Assembly: GCA_013397075.1 (NCBI GenBank)
Contig: VWZS01002669.1
Coordinates: forward strand, 3,320,217-3,384,216
DNA: 64,000 nucleotides
Direction of reading: 5' to 3'
Origin: Rhabdornis inornatus
Lineage: Eukaryota; Chordata; Aves; Passeriformes; Rhabdornithidae
The notes below the pieces were generated by a model. That model had not been told where the DNA came from, did no database searches, and saw nothing but the letters and a program-made list of their open reading frames with translations. Both the position numbers and the translations under genes were made by a program. Below are positions 1 to 12,800 of this stretch, one piece after another; the stretch's first letter is position 1, and the number at the start of each line of letters is the position of its first letter.

Positions 1-414
1 GGAGTGTGGCTGTCGTGGGCTTCTTGGTTGCCAGTACCAGCCGAGATGGAAAAGGATCTCTGCCAGCCGCGTACAAAGGCCAGGCACAGTGCATGTTTAA
101 TTGGACACATACTGATGTGAGCTGGGATTTTGGTTTGCAGAGGGAGTGACAAGTCTGTCTGCTTGCAACAGTCAGTTAAACTGCACAGTGTTTTCTTTGC
201 CTTAATAGGAGAAGATGTGGTGATTGTGTAATTATTTGGATGCATTTCACTTCTTATGTGGAGTAGAAAATCCCATCTGGAAAGAAATTCTTCTTTATGT
301 AGAAAGGAAGGGTGTGGGCTATTACCTCCCTTTACCAAACTGCTTCCTTTTCTATATCATTTCCAGCTGAGACTTTTTTCCTTTTCTGATTGCCCCTGTT
401 CTGCTTTATTACAG

Positions 415-456
415 GTCATTCAGAATGGTGTAACAATGAAGAGTGCTGTTCTTACA
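415..456 (+). other. Candidate cryptic cassette exon, 42 nt
   Basis: A pyrimidine-rich stretch from about 371 ends in tttattacag at 414. It is followed by 42 nt and then gtaaag from 457, a fair donor. The 42 nt are open in phase 0 (VIQNGVTMKSAVLT) and would insert 14 residues before exon 3 without changing the frame. I know of no PARD3B isoform with this peptide. It is a splice-signal observation only and most such pairs in long introns are unused. Confidence 0.2.
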
Positions 457-3400
457 GTAAAGGAGAGACTTGGGGGAGATTTAAAAAATGTTTAATGTAG
501 TTGTAGGACGTCAGTGGCGTCGGATCTTCTTTGCTTGTCTTCTTTGACAAGTAGCCTGAGTGTTAGATGCAATACTTTTGGAAGACAGCAAAATGCGTGT
601 TTTACAACCAATGAGGTAAAACTCATCATTATTTCTCAGAAACTTACAGCTGTTATGTAGTTGCACAGCAATTACTTTCCCATGGGCAGGTTATCTTTTA
701 AAATAAATAAATAAATTTGCATAACTCTATAGGGAATAAGATAACTGATGTAATAATTACTTAGGAGCAGAGCCAGCATCCTGCAATTACTTTAAAGCAC
801 ATGTGCTGCAATGTCTCTGTATATTGATATGCTTCTTGTGACATCCTCCTTCTGACACATTCAACTAATGTTTTATTATTATCTTCCTTAAAAAAATAGC
901 CAGTGACTGAGCTAGAAGCAGAGTAGTCTGTTCACTTACTTAACAAGAATGGTTAAGTGGTTTTTTTCAACCCCACTTGTAAGTATCTCTGCTGCATGAG
1001 TTGACCTCATATCACTGCAAGTTATTGATTATATTTATGCCTGTGGTTGGCTGAGAACAAACAGGTTGCAGCATTTCCTTCAGTGCAGAAAGCTCATGAT
1101 GAGATGGATGTGGTATTGATTAGATTTTCAGATTTGTTGAGTATCATCATCTTCATTCTCTGTGCAGCACATGTGGCAACTACCACTCCACATCCAGGGG
1201 CGTTTCTTGTCTTCCCTTTGAACCTGTTTTATTTAAAGTACTCCAAACAGGCGACAGTGCAAAATATTTCTAGAGGTGCTTTATTTCCATGTGTATTGCA
1301 TCTTTTGCTTATTATCTGCTTTAAAGATGTCATTTTCTTCACTTTTACATTTTTGTGTTTATTTTAGTCCCTTTGAAAGAGCCTAGGTCAGAAAGGAGCA
1401 AGATGATGAAGCTGTGAAACTATGATGAAACAGTTTCCACCAGATTTACAGCTATTGTGTCTACAAAAAGTTACCTTCTTTCCCAAAACACCTCTGCAGG
1501 GGGGATCGTGAGCAGTCAGTGCACGCTGGAGACTGCTCTAGCAGTTGGGACCTGTAACCAGTGGCACACTGGAAAACAGTCAGACTCCTGGAAACTCTGT
1601 AGTGGACTGAAGCAAGGCACAGATGTGGAACTGCAGCCAGATGTTTGTGTGCGTCAGCCTGTGCGTGGCCACAGCCAGGAATGAGTCCATGTGCCGTGCA
1701 CATGGGCCTGTGTGAGTGTGCTCAGAAGGGGACCTGGCCGGGAAGGTGCCATGCACAGCATGCTTAGCAAAGGTGTTCATATGTCTGTGTAGGAGGTGCT
1801 CACCTCAGCTTGCTGCTCAAAACTTTTTTCAGCTTGTTCAATGATTGGAGTTTACAATGAGAGCACTATGACAGTTCTGGTTCCATGTTGTAGTTGTGGT
1901 AATTAATATTTAGCGTGGTATCTAGTAATTTTCAGCTTCAGTGCACTTTACAAACATTAATTAATTGTCACTGCACCACTGTGCAGTAGGTGAATGCTTT
2001 CTTTGCTGCTGTTTTTTAGAGCAGCTGGGAGTCCTGAGACATGCAGGCTCACTGGGTCCCACCTGGTGATCTGTACCTTAATATTTTGAAAAATTCTTTG
2101 TTAAATTAGGGTAAATTGTTATTAATTCTGGGTAAAAACAAAATTGTTGTTAGATCATTATTGCATTAATTTCTGCAATACTGTGTGTTCTATATGCCAC
2201 AGATTATGTGAGAAGGTAAGAGATAAAAACCAAATTTTTCCAATTTTATTTTGGTTATTTTTTGGATGCTTTGGCATCCTCAGCTTATGCTGTGGTGTTG
2301 GGAGAATTATTTGGAGTAAATATGAGTTTTCCATGGCAGTCTTGCCCTTGTCTTCTAAGAGTGCACTTTGCTGTAGCTCCAGCCTTTATTAGTAACGCTG
2401 GGTGAGTATGTTGAGAACTGGCTTTGGAAATGTGTTGCCCTCTGCTGTGTCCTGCAGAACGTGAAGGTGTTCAGTGTGGGTGATCCATATGGATGAAGGA
2501 ATATCTGCACTGGATTGGATTTGTAAGTGCTCTCCCCCCAGCCCCAGTTGATGTGGTTTAATGGGAATAAAGCCATTCATGTGTAAGTGTTTCTTCTGTG
2601 TAAGTCTGGCACGCAGGCCACTGTGGCTGTGTTTATAGCTGTTACCTTTGGCTTTCCACTGTGCTGGTCTCAAGTAGAATGTTTGACTGAAAACTTTCAG
2701 CTGCTACTGCAAAACTTTACCCTGGTAACTGTTTTTACTTAGAGCTGCTGACAACCCAGGAAAGCATTTGAAAAACATTTTGCTTACCGGAACAATTCTG
2801 CTGACGTATTTTTCTTCCTATCCTTTTATTACTAGGAAAATTTGCATGAAAACAGGTCTCTGTGTATTAAGAGTTCACAATCCTCAGCTTGACAGTGTAA
2901 TTAGAGTGGTGTTCAACTTGCACAATGGAGCTAGAAGGAATTTGCTTGATTTTCCTGTGAACCTGAAACTTTAGGCCCTGTTTAATCATCTTAAACCAAA
3001 TTTGTGTTAATCCATGTTTTGGTGTGTAACTGAAGAAAGATTCAAAATGAAGTGTAGTGGACAGAGGAAGGCTTTGTATGCAACAAAGCAAAACAGAAGA
3101 CTCATGAGAAAGTGCTCCTGCTGTCTCCCCCCAGCCTAATGGAAAATGTCAGGCTGTGCCCGGTTCTAGTCCTAATGACTGAACCTAATCATCTCCATGG
3201 CCCTAATTATGGTCCTGTGGTAGAGTGAGATATTAGGTGAGGAATAAGCAGCAGGAGTAGATCAGCTCTTGAGCAGCAAATGTCTCATTATGCTCAAGTG
3301 ATCAGTATTAAAAATAAAGGGGAGGGAAGAGTCAGAAACACACTGCCAAAATACAATCCAGAGTAGCAGAATTTTCATACGTTTATATTAATTTCTTACT

Positions 3401-6354
3401 AATTTTTTGTGTGGAGCATGTGGCTCCCTTAGCCCAGAATTTTAATGGTTCCTTCCTCCTGTACGGGATTTTTGTAGCATGTTTTTCTATGTTTGGCTCT
3501 GGAGTTCACAGCAGACCTGAGTCCCTTCTCATTTTAAGAAACAAATAATAAATGGGGTGCAGTTGGCTTTACTGAAAAAAATTATGATTTCAGACATACA
3601 TATTGTTTTCATCTGAATGGTTTTTCTATATTACTGCTCTTTTGAGGCCTGGGAGTGTTCTGGAGTGGTTTTTACTCCTCTGGCCCATATGAATAGTTTC
3701 TGGCCATAGTTTGTTGACTGCTCTAGCAGTTTGGAAGCATTTATGTAAAAAAGTTAAGAACAAAGTCTAGGGTTTTTTTTAGATTTGAGGCTTCTGTTGA
3801 TGTGTTTCTAAGAAATCACGGTTAGCTTTTGTAATTTCTGAATAATGTTCTGGATTTTCATTGTCATATTGTATTTACCTTAAGCAATAGTAGAACCAAA
3901 CTGATTTTTTTCAGGTTTTATGTTTGCTTAGAGGGTTTTTTGGGGAAGATTATTCAGATGGAGTAAGTCAAGAGCTTTGAAATTAATAATAATACTTTTG
4001 TAACAACACTAATGTATGCTTACAAAAAATACGTGTTTTATTTCTTTCAATGGAGTCAAGCACTGAGTACATAAACGTGTTAGATATTTATGGCTCTTGC
4101 CTATAGATGGTATAGTAGGGCATTTTTAGTCCATGATCTAGAGTATGTTTCCTTTCTCCTTGTGCTACATCTTCATTTAAAGAAGCCACTTTAACATACA
4201 CAGAACACAAGTCATTCAGCATAGGGTTTGTTCCCTGCATTCCCTGGAACCTGAATGAGATGCTGGCCAGCAACCACTTCTGCTCTTTTCTCTGTGTTCA
4301 TTGAAGCCCTGTCCTGAATGACCTTCTTATGCAGTGGAGTTTGCTGTCAGTTCTGGACAGGTGGAGGATGTGCTGATCCTCAGCTCAGAGAGGACTGAAA
4401 TGTGAGCCAGCAGTACAGAGCAACCTGTCCTGGCATGTTGGTCAGCAGTTCACTCTGCTTGAAGAGACCAATCTGCCTGTATAGTAGCTCTGATGGTAGC
4501 TCTGTAAGAAAAGCACCCATGTGTCTTTATGGAAGATAAAGGGGAAGTTATGGAAGTTTTTTGTCTTATGCATGGAATAACCTTTTTCCATGTCATTATG
4601 GGCTGGTAGGCTGTTAGTCCTCTGTGACTTGGACTGTTGGACTGTTCCAAGAGTACCAGTGGTTAGAATTCGCCCCATTCTCATCAGGGAAACAGGATGT
4701 CAAAGTCCAGAAAATATTGTACGAATGTTGATTTTGTTACAAAGAGCTCTTTTTGTTTGAAAGAAAAAAACAAACACAAAAAACCATTGAAAAGAACAAT
4801 TTCTTAAAAAATACTATTAATTGGTATTTCCACACATAGAAGAAAGCAATACAGCTAGATCAGAGAGCATTCAAAAACAGTTATGTATTTACATTCCCTG
4901 TTATCTTTATCAGTCCATTTTGGGACCATGGAAAGAAATTTTTGTAGGCTAGTTTTTCATTCTATATGTTAAGATGGAGCATGCCTTCAATAGACCTAGA
5001 AATGAACTGGAATGCTTTTAACAGCTCTGTAATATATAAAGTATGTTTCAGTGATATATACAGTTTATGTCTAGGCTTGCTAGCTGTAAATGAGATTAAT
5101 AGTGCTCTAGAAATAATGTTGGTTGCTTCTAGAGATGAAAGAGAATTCAAAAGATAATGACTTCTGAAAGTTAAATTTCTTTGTTCAGGAATACTACAGT
5201 AGACAGTGATTAACTGTGAAAAAGTCTTGCTGTAATAAAAATTTGCAAAGCTATAATGTTTATAAAGAGATTTTTTATTGCAAGGTTATCTCGGTATGCC
5301 TTTTGAGAAAGTTCTTTAAGGATTGACCAGGCAAATGGCTGTTAGTCAGTGTCCTGCTGTTACCCTAAGGCACTCTTGAGGAGTTCTCAAATAGCTTGTT
5401 CTGATTGTCTCTCAGAACTGCAGCGAGACCAGCAGTCTCATTTCTCATTCGAGGTTGTTTTTGTTGTACTATGCTGGATTATATTCTGATTGGATGGCCC
5501 CTTACAAAACTGTGCAGTACTACTTGTGTAGTGCTTGTGATTTGCTGGCAGCTCTCTGACAGTTGTTTCCTATGGCAGTGGTGCTCATGAGCATAAAAAG
5601 AAAAGTAGAAAAAAGCAGTATTAAAAACCTATATATCAGCTTTATCTCCCTGCAGCTCCATTTGTTTGATTAGTATTATGGTGGTGTGACAGGGCAATAT
5701 ATCAGAAGTAATCGATCTGATTAGTGTGGAGATTATATAAACACAGATTGTATTGATGTTTAATAATATAGGCACCCAGATGTTGCATAGGCTGTGGGAA
5801 AGGTCTCTATAATGGAAACAGCAGATACAGCAGATTTTTGAGCTAAGTTATTTTTCTGCCAAATTTCACAGCAAGTTATGAGTAGTGAGACTTCGCAGTG
5901 TTGAAGGGGGTGGTCAGATGGGTTGGCATAAATTGTTTTAATTGTTTTTTGAAATACACATTTTTTTCCCCAAGGCAGATCTGAATCTTGGTTTCATAGG
6001 CTGCCTTATGTCGAGTCAATTCCAACACTGTGGTAAAGATTGCAGTATTATTAGACATGAAAACAAACACTTCTTTCAATTTTGTTTTTGATAAAAAGGC
6101 TGCCTACATCTTTTATTAAAATCTTGATCTCTGGGTAATTTGACTTGATGGTGAATTATTCCTTTTCTGTAACTTGGGAAGTGATGTAAGTAAGTGCAGT
6201 AAAAAGTGTGAAGTAAAAAGGATTTTCCAGTGAATGGCTGGAAGGAAATTGCCATGAATGAGGGAGCAGAATACTGTATTGGTTCCACAAGGAAGAAAAT
6301 GCTTAAATTTCCCCCGCTTCAGAAACAATTGTTTGGCTGTGTGTGTTTTGGTGC
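457..6354. other. Intron 2 sequence, nothing specific
   Basis: AT-rich unique-looking DNA. Only small simple runs are visible, such as an AAAT repeat near 699-717. No transposon end, RNA gene or credible exon was recognised; the open frames of 60-106 codons have no family resemblance. Confidence 0.6.
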
Positions 6355-6860
6355 AGGCTCCTTGATTGCCTAAGGTGTGTCTCGAGGAGAGCTCCAGGAA
6401 CGGAGCTGTGCCCTCTGGGGAGGCTGGGCTATGCCTTCCCAACAGGGTGAGCTGCTGCTGCACCGCTGGGGCTTCCTGGGCAATGCTGAGCCCAGCACCA
6501 TCCTGCATCTTTGGCAGCCTTTTGGAGCAGGCGCTTAGTTTGGAAACACACTGCTGAAAGACAAATTTGCACCTTTAAAGCAAAGCCCAGCATGTCAATT
6601 ACTTGCTTTCCCGGGTCAAGTCCTGAGCTTGTCCCAGCTAACAAGCTTCTGGCAGTGCCCTGGTCCGGTGCTTTGCCTGCTCCCACCTGCACGGGCAGTG
6701 TGGTGCCAGCGACATGCCCTCGGTGTTGGATGTGCTGGAAGATGTGCTCCCAAAGCTGGGCTTTCACAGGAGCCACCACGGATGATTTATGACACGGCTC
6801 ATTGTCTGCTGCATGGGGTCCATTCTGTGTTACTCCTTGTGTCACCACCAAACAAATAAC
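6355..6860. other. GC-rich patch in intron 2
   Basis: A roughly 500-nt block with higher GC than its flanks and overlapping open frames on both strands (for example 140 codons on the minus strand at 6429-6851). None of the translations resembles a known family. There is no poly(A), CR1 motif or splice pair that I can tie to a gene. Confidence 0.4.
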
Positions 6861-9800
6861 CCAAACAGCTGATGCAGACTATAACTTTGCTCTTAAAAGA
6901 CTAGAGTGAAGATGAGGGGTGGGAGGAAGAAGCAGCAAGTTGCAAGTTCTGCAGAACTGCAAACTAGCCCTAGAATGTGGATGAGGTTTTCCACATTGAT
7001 GGTTGTATGGAAGATGAGGAAGAAAGAGATGGTGAAGTCCAACACGCACTTTAAACCTTTGTGAATTCAACATTATTTAAAATTAAATAAGCTTTCTTTT
7101 TAATGACTGGTCTTTCTGTGTTCGAGGTCAAGAAGCGGAGCTTCTTAATTGTGACTTTTCCCCTATTTATAAGCAAAGACATGTTGCATGGTGAAGCAAA
7201 AAGGAATGGCTGTTACACTTTTCAAGCTATTATTTTCACACTGAATTTGCTTGTTTAATTTGATCAGTTAAACAGAAAAGCATTCTTCCCTGTATGCTTG
7301 GTATGGTTCAGTTATACAAAAAAATGAAGTACTGTTGGGAATTTTCCATTTTTAATATGAAACATTTTGGATCGAATCACAACCGAATTTGTGCCAGCAG
7401 TCTGGTATCAAATTCAAGTTGTGGAGAAGAGCAGTTGATTTACCCACCTGCCTTAATATCATGGAATGTATTTCATAAAATATGGAAAAATATGCACTGC
7501 TTTGCACCTGTTTACACATGCAGTAGTAACTGCTGATTGTAGGTGTTGCTGGGTATTAATAATGTGACAGTATTGAATTTTCAATTTCATAGCAAAAGTA
7601 TGAAAAGATGTGTATATATACACAAAGAAGTTAATCATTCGTATGAACAAAAAGTATTTTATTTCTGAAATACGGACCCTGGTAGAAGAGTCTGTTCCTT
7701 CAACAGCTGTTTCCTTTCTTTAGTCTCTACAGAAGGAAAAACTCTTTTCAAGATGGTCTGATTAGTCATGTGCACTTATGGAGTTCCTGATATTGATGTG
7801 CTTCGATGCTGTATTCCTCAGATACCAACTGCAGTTCTTACATGCTGCTTGAAAACTAGGAAACTTTGAGGAGTGTTTTTTCCAATGTCTTGTATTCACT
7901 TCAGTTACATTTATGACAGTTTCCATTTTAAAATATTGTTTATAGCACATCAAAAGAAAGATTAGGACAGTATTTTGAAAATCTAGATTCTATTTCTGTG
8001 GATTTTGGGTTTTTTTTTGTAGGCTGGAATGCAGGTTCAGATTCTAAAACTGTTGTTTGTTTGCATGTAGATTCTCTAATCTCTGAACTCTTCAGTGGCA
8101 GTAGTAGCTACTGCAGTGGTGTCCTTCTCTGGAAGTCAGATCAGCTCAGATGACAGAACATCACCTGTTGAAGTTTAAAAATCTGTTTAAAGCTGTAATC
8201 AGTGGGGTTCTTTTCAAATTGGTCTCTAGTGACCATTTTCAAAGGCAATGTGATGGTCTTGGGTTCTGTGATGTCAAAAGCTTGGAGGAGAGTGAGATAC
8301 ATTTGTCATTTGCATCCCAGTTCAGTATTTACTAGAACGTTAAATGGTGGTTAAGCACCTTATGTCCCAATTCATTTATGGTGCTGTGACCTTTGCACCA
8401 GTGTCTTTTTCCCAGGTTCTCCCCTTGAAGAAACTTGTCAAAACCCATGTATGGATTGTTCACGGAACTAATTACATTAAGTGTGTATTTTTAAAATCTT
8501 TAAAAATTTTATTTTAAAAGAATCAATGTCATAACACTGCAATTTGCCAAACACTTTATTTAAAGGCATGGTTGCAGGGCAGAAACTAAAATTGAAACTG
8601 AGAAGGACTATTAGAAATGCAAATCTTAAATTCTGTAAAGAAGAAATAATTGTGTTTGGTGATAAATAAAGCTGGACTTTCAATTCAGCAATGTCATGGA
8701 CATTTCTTAAAGTGCTTCTGTAACTTCCTGCGGTGAAAGTATCTCTTTGCTTTGCTATAATCATTTTTCAACATCACCACCTTACTTCAGTGTTATAAAT
8801 CAGAAGAGGAGCCTTGTACTGACCGGTCCAGAGAGCCGTGTAAGAAGGTGCTCAGTGCTGGGCCTTGTCTCCAGACCAAGGGGATTTTGTTGGAGGCTTG
8901 AAGCTGAGCATGTGTTTAGATGCCCTGGCAGTGATAAGTAACACTGGAGTCTGAGTCCAGGTTTTTTCATAGATCTCAGCACGTTGTTGTAAAACTGGGC
9001 GTGTGGTGTCTGAGTGCCTTTCCAATTTAGTCATCCTCCTAGCATTTGGCTGAGTGTTAAGACTGCATCCGTCCTTCTTGCATACTTTTTTTTTTCTGAC
9101 TAAATGCTAGACTTGTGGTGCTGGAAGTGTGTAATTGTTCAGTGCTTACTTCTTCTTCCTTTCTTTAATTTGAGAATTTGTTTTGACAGCTAAAATTCTG
9201 GTGGTTTTCTGGTTGTCTGCTGCAGTACAACCTATGAACAGATGCCAAAGCAGAATGTTTGTGTCCTTTTTTAAATAGTGAAAATTCAATTTCTCCATTA
9301 ACTCACAGTTTCCCCACTCAGATAATGATTTTTTTTTTTTTATGGTTTTGTACCATTCCATGTCACAAGTTTTGGTCTGGTGGTTTAATTACTTAAAGCT
9401 AACATATTTAATATATTTTTATTTGCTGGGAAATTTTTTTAGTTATTTAAAATATAGTTTTGATGCTTGATCTAATGCATATTCTGCATGTGTCTGAGAT
9501 TTTTCTTCAGTTGGTACAACTAATCTTTGTTTCAGAGCAGATTTTTCTTCTGTGCAAAGAGCTATTAAAGCACTCTGTACTTGAAATACTGGGTGTACCT
9601 TGCTTGCTGTAGATTTGTCACAGATTTTGTTGTCAGGGTAGCTTCTAAACCACCATTTTTTGTGTGTTTGCTTTCAAATAATTGTGCTTGACCCCAAGTG
9701 CTAAAATAAAAATATGGGTGTGGTTTAACTTTTCTGTGGCTCTGCTGCTGACTCTGCAAACCAAGTTCTCATGCTGCTGTCTCACCAAAACTTATACTGG

Positions 9801-12800
9801 TGTGCAAATTTATCATGTCAAAGTTGAGATGTTGTGATTCCTGGGGTGAATGCCGGTGAGGTGCTGTATTGTGTGGGAGCTACTGTGGAGATTAGGCTTT
9901 ATTGAACCATTTCGATTTCAAAAACCAAATTGGCAGAAGCTGTAGGTTGAAAACGCGCTGGATTATGTGAATTCTCTCTGGGCTGCCTGGAGGGGGCTGG
10001 CTGTGGCTCTGGCACACAGGGCAGTGCTGGCAGGTGGCTCCCCGAGCACCGTGCCCACCCTTGGGGCTCACGGGCCGTGCGAGGGCTCAGCTGCTGGGGG
10101 AGCCTCTCCTCGCCTCTCACCTCTCGTATTTGGGATGTAACCTGCTGTTGTTATAAGAACCTCTGGGATTTATTTCATAAGGTGTGCTCATTTACTTTTT
10201 AAATTTTCGGTGATCAAAATGAACTATTCAGATTTCAGTTTCTGTTTCGAGAAATGATGATTTTTAAGACCCTGTTAACTTCCTATTTTAAACAGAGTTT
10301 TCACAGTCCGCTAAGCAAAAAACTTTCACCTTGTTACTGCAGGTTCAGTATTTGTTTCTATAGAAACAGCTGTTGACAGGGTTTTTTTAAACTCTACCTA
10401 ATTTCTCAGATTTCCAGTGAGTTCTAGAAAAACAAGTTCTGACACCCTTGAAATCAGTAATCAGTGACAAAACAGAAATGTGTAGCTTTACCTAAGCAGT
10501 AGAGATTGGGCAAATGTTGACTGGTTGAGAAGTGACTTAACTTGCTGAAAATATATAGGTAATACTTCCTTAGATAGTGAAGTGATTCATCTGCATTACA
10601 ATATGTTGAATATGTTTTTCAACAATTTCTAATTGACAGAAGACTGTTAGTACCAGTATAGGGTTTGATCTTGACAATTTAAATGTTTCAGGTGCTTTGT
10701 GTGATTTCTTAGCAGTGTTCTTAGTCTTTTAAATTTTATCTAAACCTGAAAAGAGCTGATGCTTTGGCCAATTTTTTTTCTGATAAATTATAATAAAAGT
10801 TTTTAGAGAAAGCTTATACTTCAAAGATTTTTACAGTAATGGTTTTATTTTTTTAAGTAACCAGTACTGTCTGCTAGGTTAATATATGTTCTTGTATAGA
10901 CTTTTTAGCTCATTTGCAGTGAATGTTACAAGAAGTGTTAAAAGCCAGCTTATTCAAAGTTTGCAGGTGCCCAGTGTGCCCTCAGGAGTGATTGATCTGC
11001 AGTTACATTGCCAAGCCAGTGGTGGTTGTCCATTGTTCTTGTTGGTATTTAAGTTTTATGATAGCTATGTTTCTATTAAGGATAACTTTTGACAGATTTG
11101 TCCATTTAAAGGATTTTTAATATCTGAATGTGTTTGGAAAATCTTTCTGTATTCCAGATTTGTGAAGGGGAATTATTAAGTTAATTTCTTTGCATTATAT
11201 GTTGGGTGATTATAATTATGAAGTCATTTGTATCTTCTCAGTTGCTCCAAGTAGGTAAAAAATGGTTAAAAATCTTGCTTTTTATAAGACAAAGTGAACT
11301 TATTTTATGAAAAAGTAATCAAATTTTTAGTTGTGTTTTTGGAGTATGCAAATCTACTTAAAAACAATTTGACTTTTTCTGTCTTTATCTGATGCTGCTT
11401 CTTTACCCTTCTGTGGAACACTTATTTGTAATTTTCAGTTGTTAACTGCTTCTCAGGAAATGAGACTTTTTCTTTCACTCCTGAGAAAGCTCAGGGAAGG
11501 TGCTGTCCAATGGTAGAGGGAGATGGGAAGGTACAAATAGAGCCAATTGACTGCAAGGTTGTGCTGCTTTTTGGATGCAAGCTGACAAAAGCAGAGGTGT
11601 GAAAAGGTATTGCTGATGCTCTGGTCACAGTTGTAGGTATTTGGCATGCCCACTCTAATGGAGAGTGGTGCAATATTGCTTTCTGCCTCAAGTTTAGATG
11701 TAACTTGAAAAGTGAAGATAGCTTTAACTTAGAATTCCTTGCAGATTTTTTTTTTTTTATCATCTAGTGTTTCACTGTTGAAGCTAAATATTTGGTTTGG
11801 CTGCCTTTTTATCAGTCACTTTGTATAAAAGTGATATCAATGAAAAATACTTTTATCTCAGTAATTTCTTAGCTAATACTGTAATAAATATAAAGAAATA
11901 TTTGCAAACCAGTAAGGTAAACGATTTCCTTGTCATTAATTCTGTACTAGTGCATTTCTAAAAAGAACTGTCACATTGCCTTTCTTCAGCAAAAAAAATT
12001 CTAAATTCTTTGCTGGAATAAAAATTTTAAGACATTTATATTGAAGGTGAAGTGATTAATCTGTGCAGGTCACCCTTGGTACCATAATGCTATGATATTG
12101 TAAGAATTGGGGAATGTGGGAAAAGCCGCATGCTTAGTAGTGTGAGTTTTGCAGAAAAAGGGGGTGCAGTGTTCATACCCCACTGAGCCCCCCATACATC
12201 CTGAACTTCTAGAGTACCAGGCATTTATTAGCCTACAGAGTTGCCCAAAGATGGGTTCATCTGTTTTGTTTAATCTTCCATGTAATCACCAGGGATTATG
12301 CTGAGTTACAGTTTCAGGTACACCTGTAGTCTCCCTGTTTTCTCTTTCCTGTTCCTCATCACTGGCATCTGTTTAATATCATTGTGGCTTAAAGTGCTTA
12401 GGAAGCATGAGGGAAGACAGTGGGTGCAGTCAGTGATGGACAAGGACGGGTAAAAAGTGGTTCTTAGGGCAAATATATAGTAATCTGTTTTGAGTTGGGC
12501 TAGAGATAAGGTTAAAGCTGTTTGGGGCCCTAGGGATGCCATTAGTCCTCTCTGCCCTCACTGGCCTTCAGATTGCGGCTGCAGCTCATGCGCACAGGAG
12601 TTTGGATGAGCATTTGTGCCACAGGGATGCTTTTCATGCCTTCTGACAGCATCAGTGAGCAGCTCCAACCTGCAGCTCTAGTTCACTGCATGGTGAGCAG
12701 CAAAGGTCTCAGACCCTCTGCAGAAAGTCACCTGCCAAGTGCTTTTATTTTTTCCTCCTGTGGGCTGGCAGGTGTGAGGTTGGCTGTGTGTGACAATGGA

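Noticed and set aside
2203..2215. 13-nt microexon between tatatgccacag and gtaaga
   Set aside because: Poor pyrimidine tract, too short, and not a multiple of three; such pairs are common by chance in long introns.
6429..6851. 140-codon minus-strand open frame as a coding exon
   Set aside because: Overlaps other open frames on both strands in a GC-rich patch; no protein similarity and no splice context.
7610..7623. GTGTATATATACAC perfect palindrome
   Set aside because: Short TA-repeat palindrome expected by chance in AT-rich DNA.
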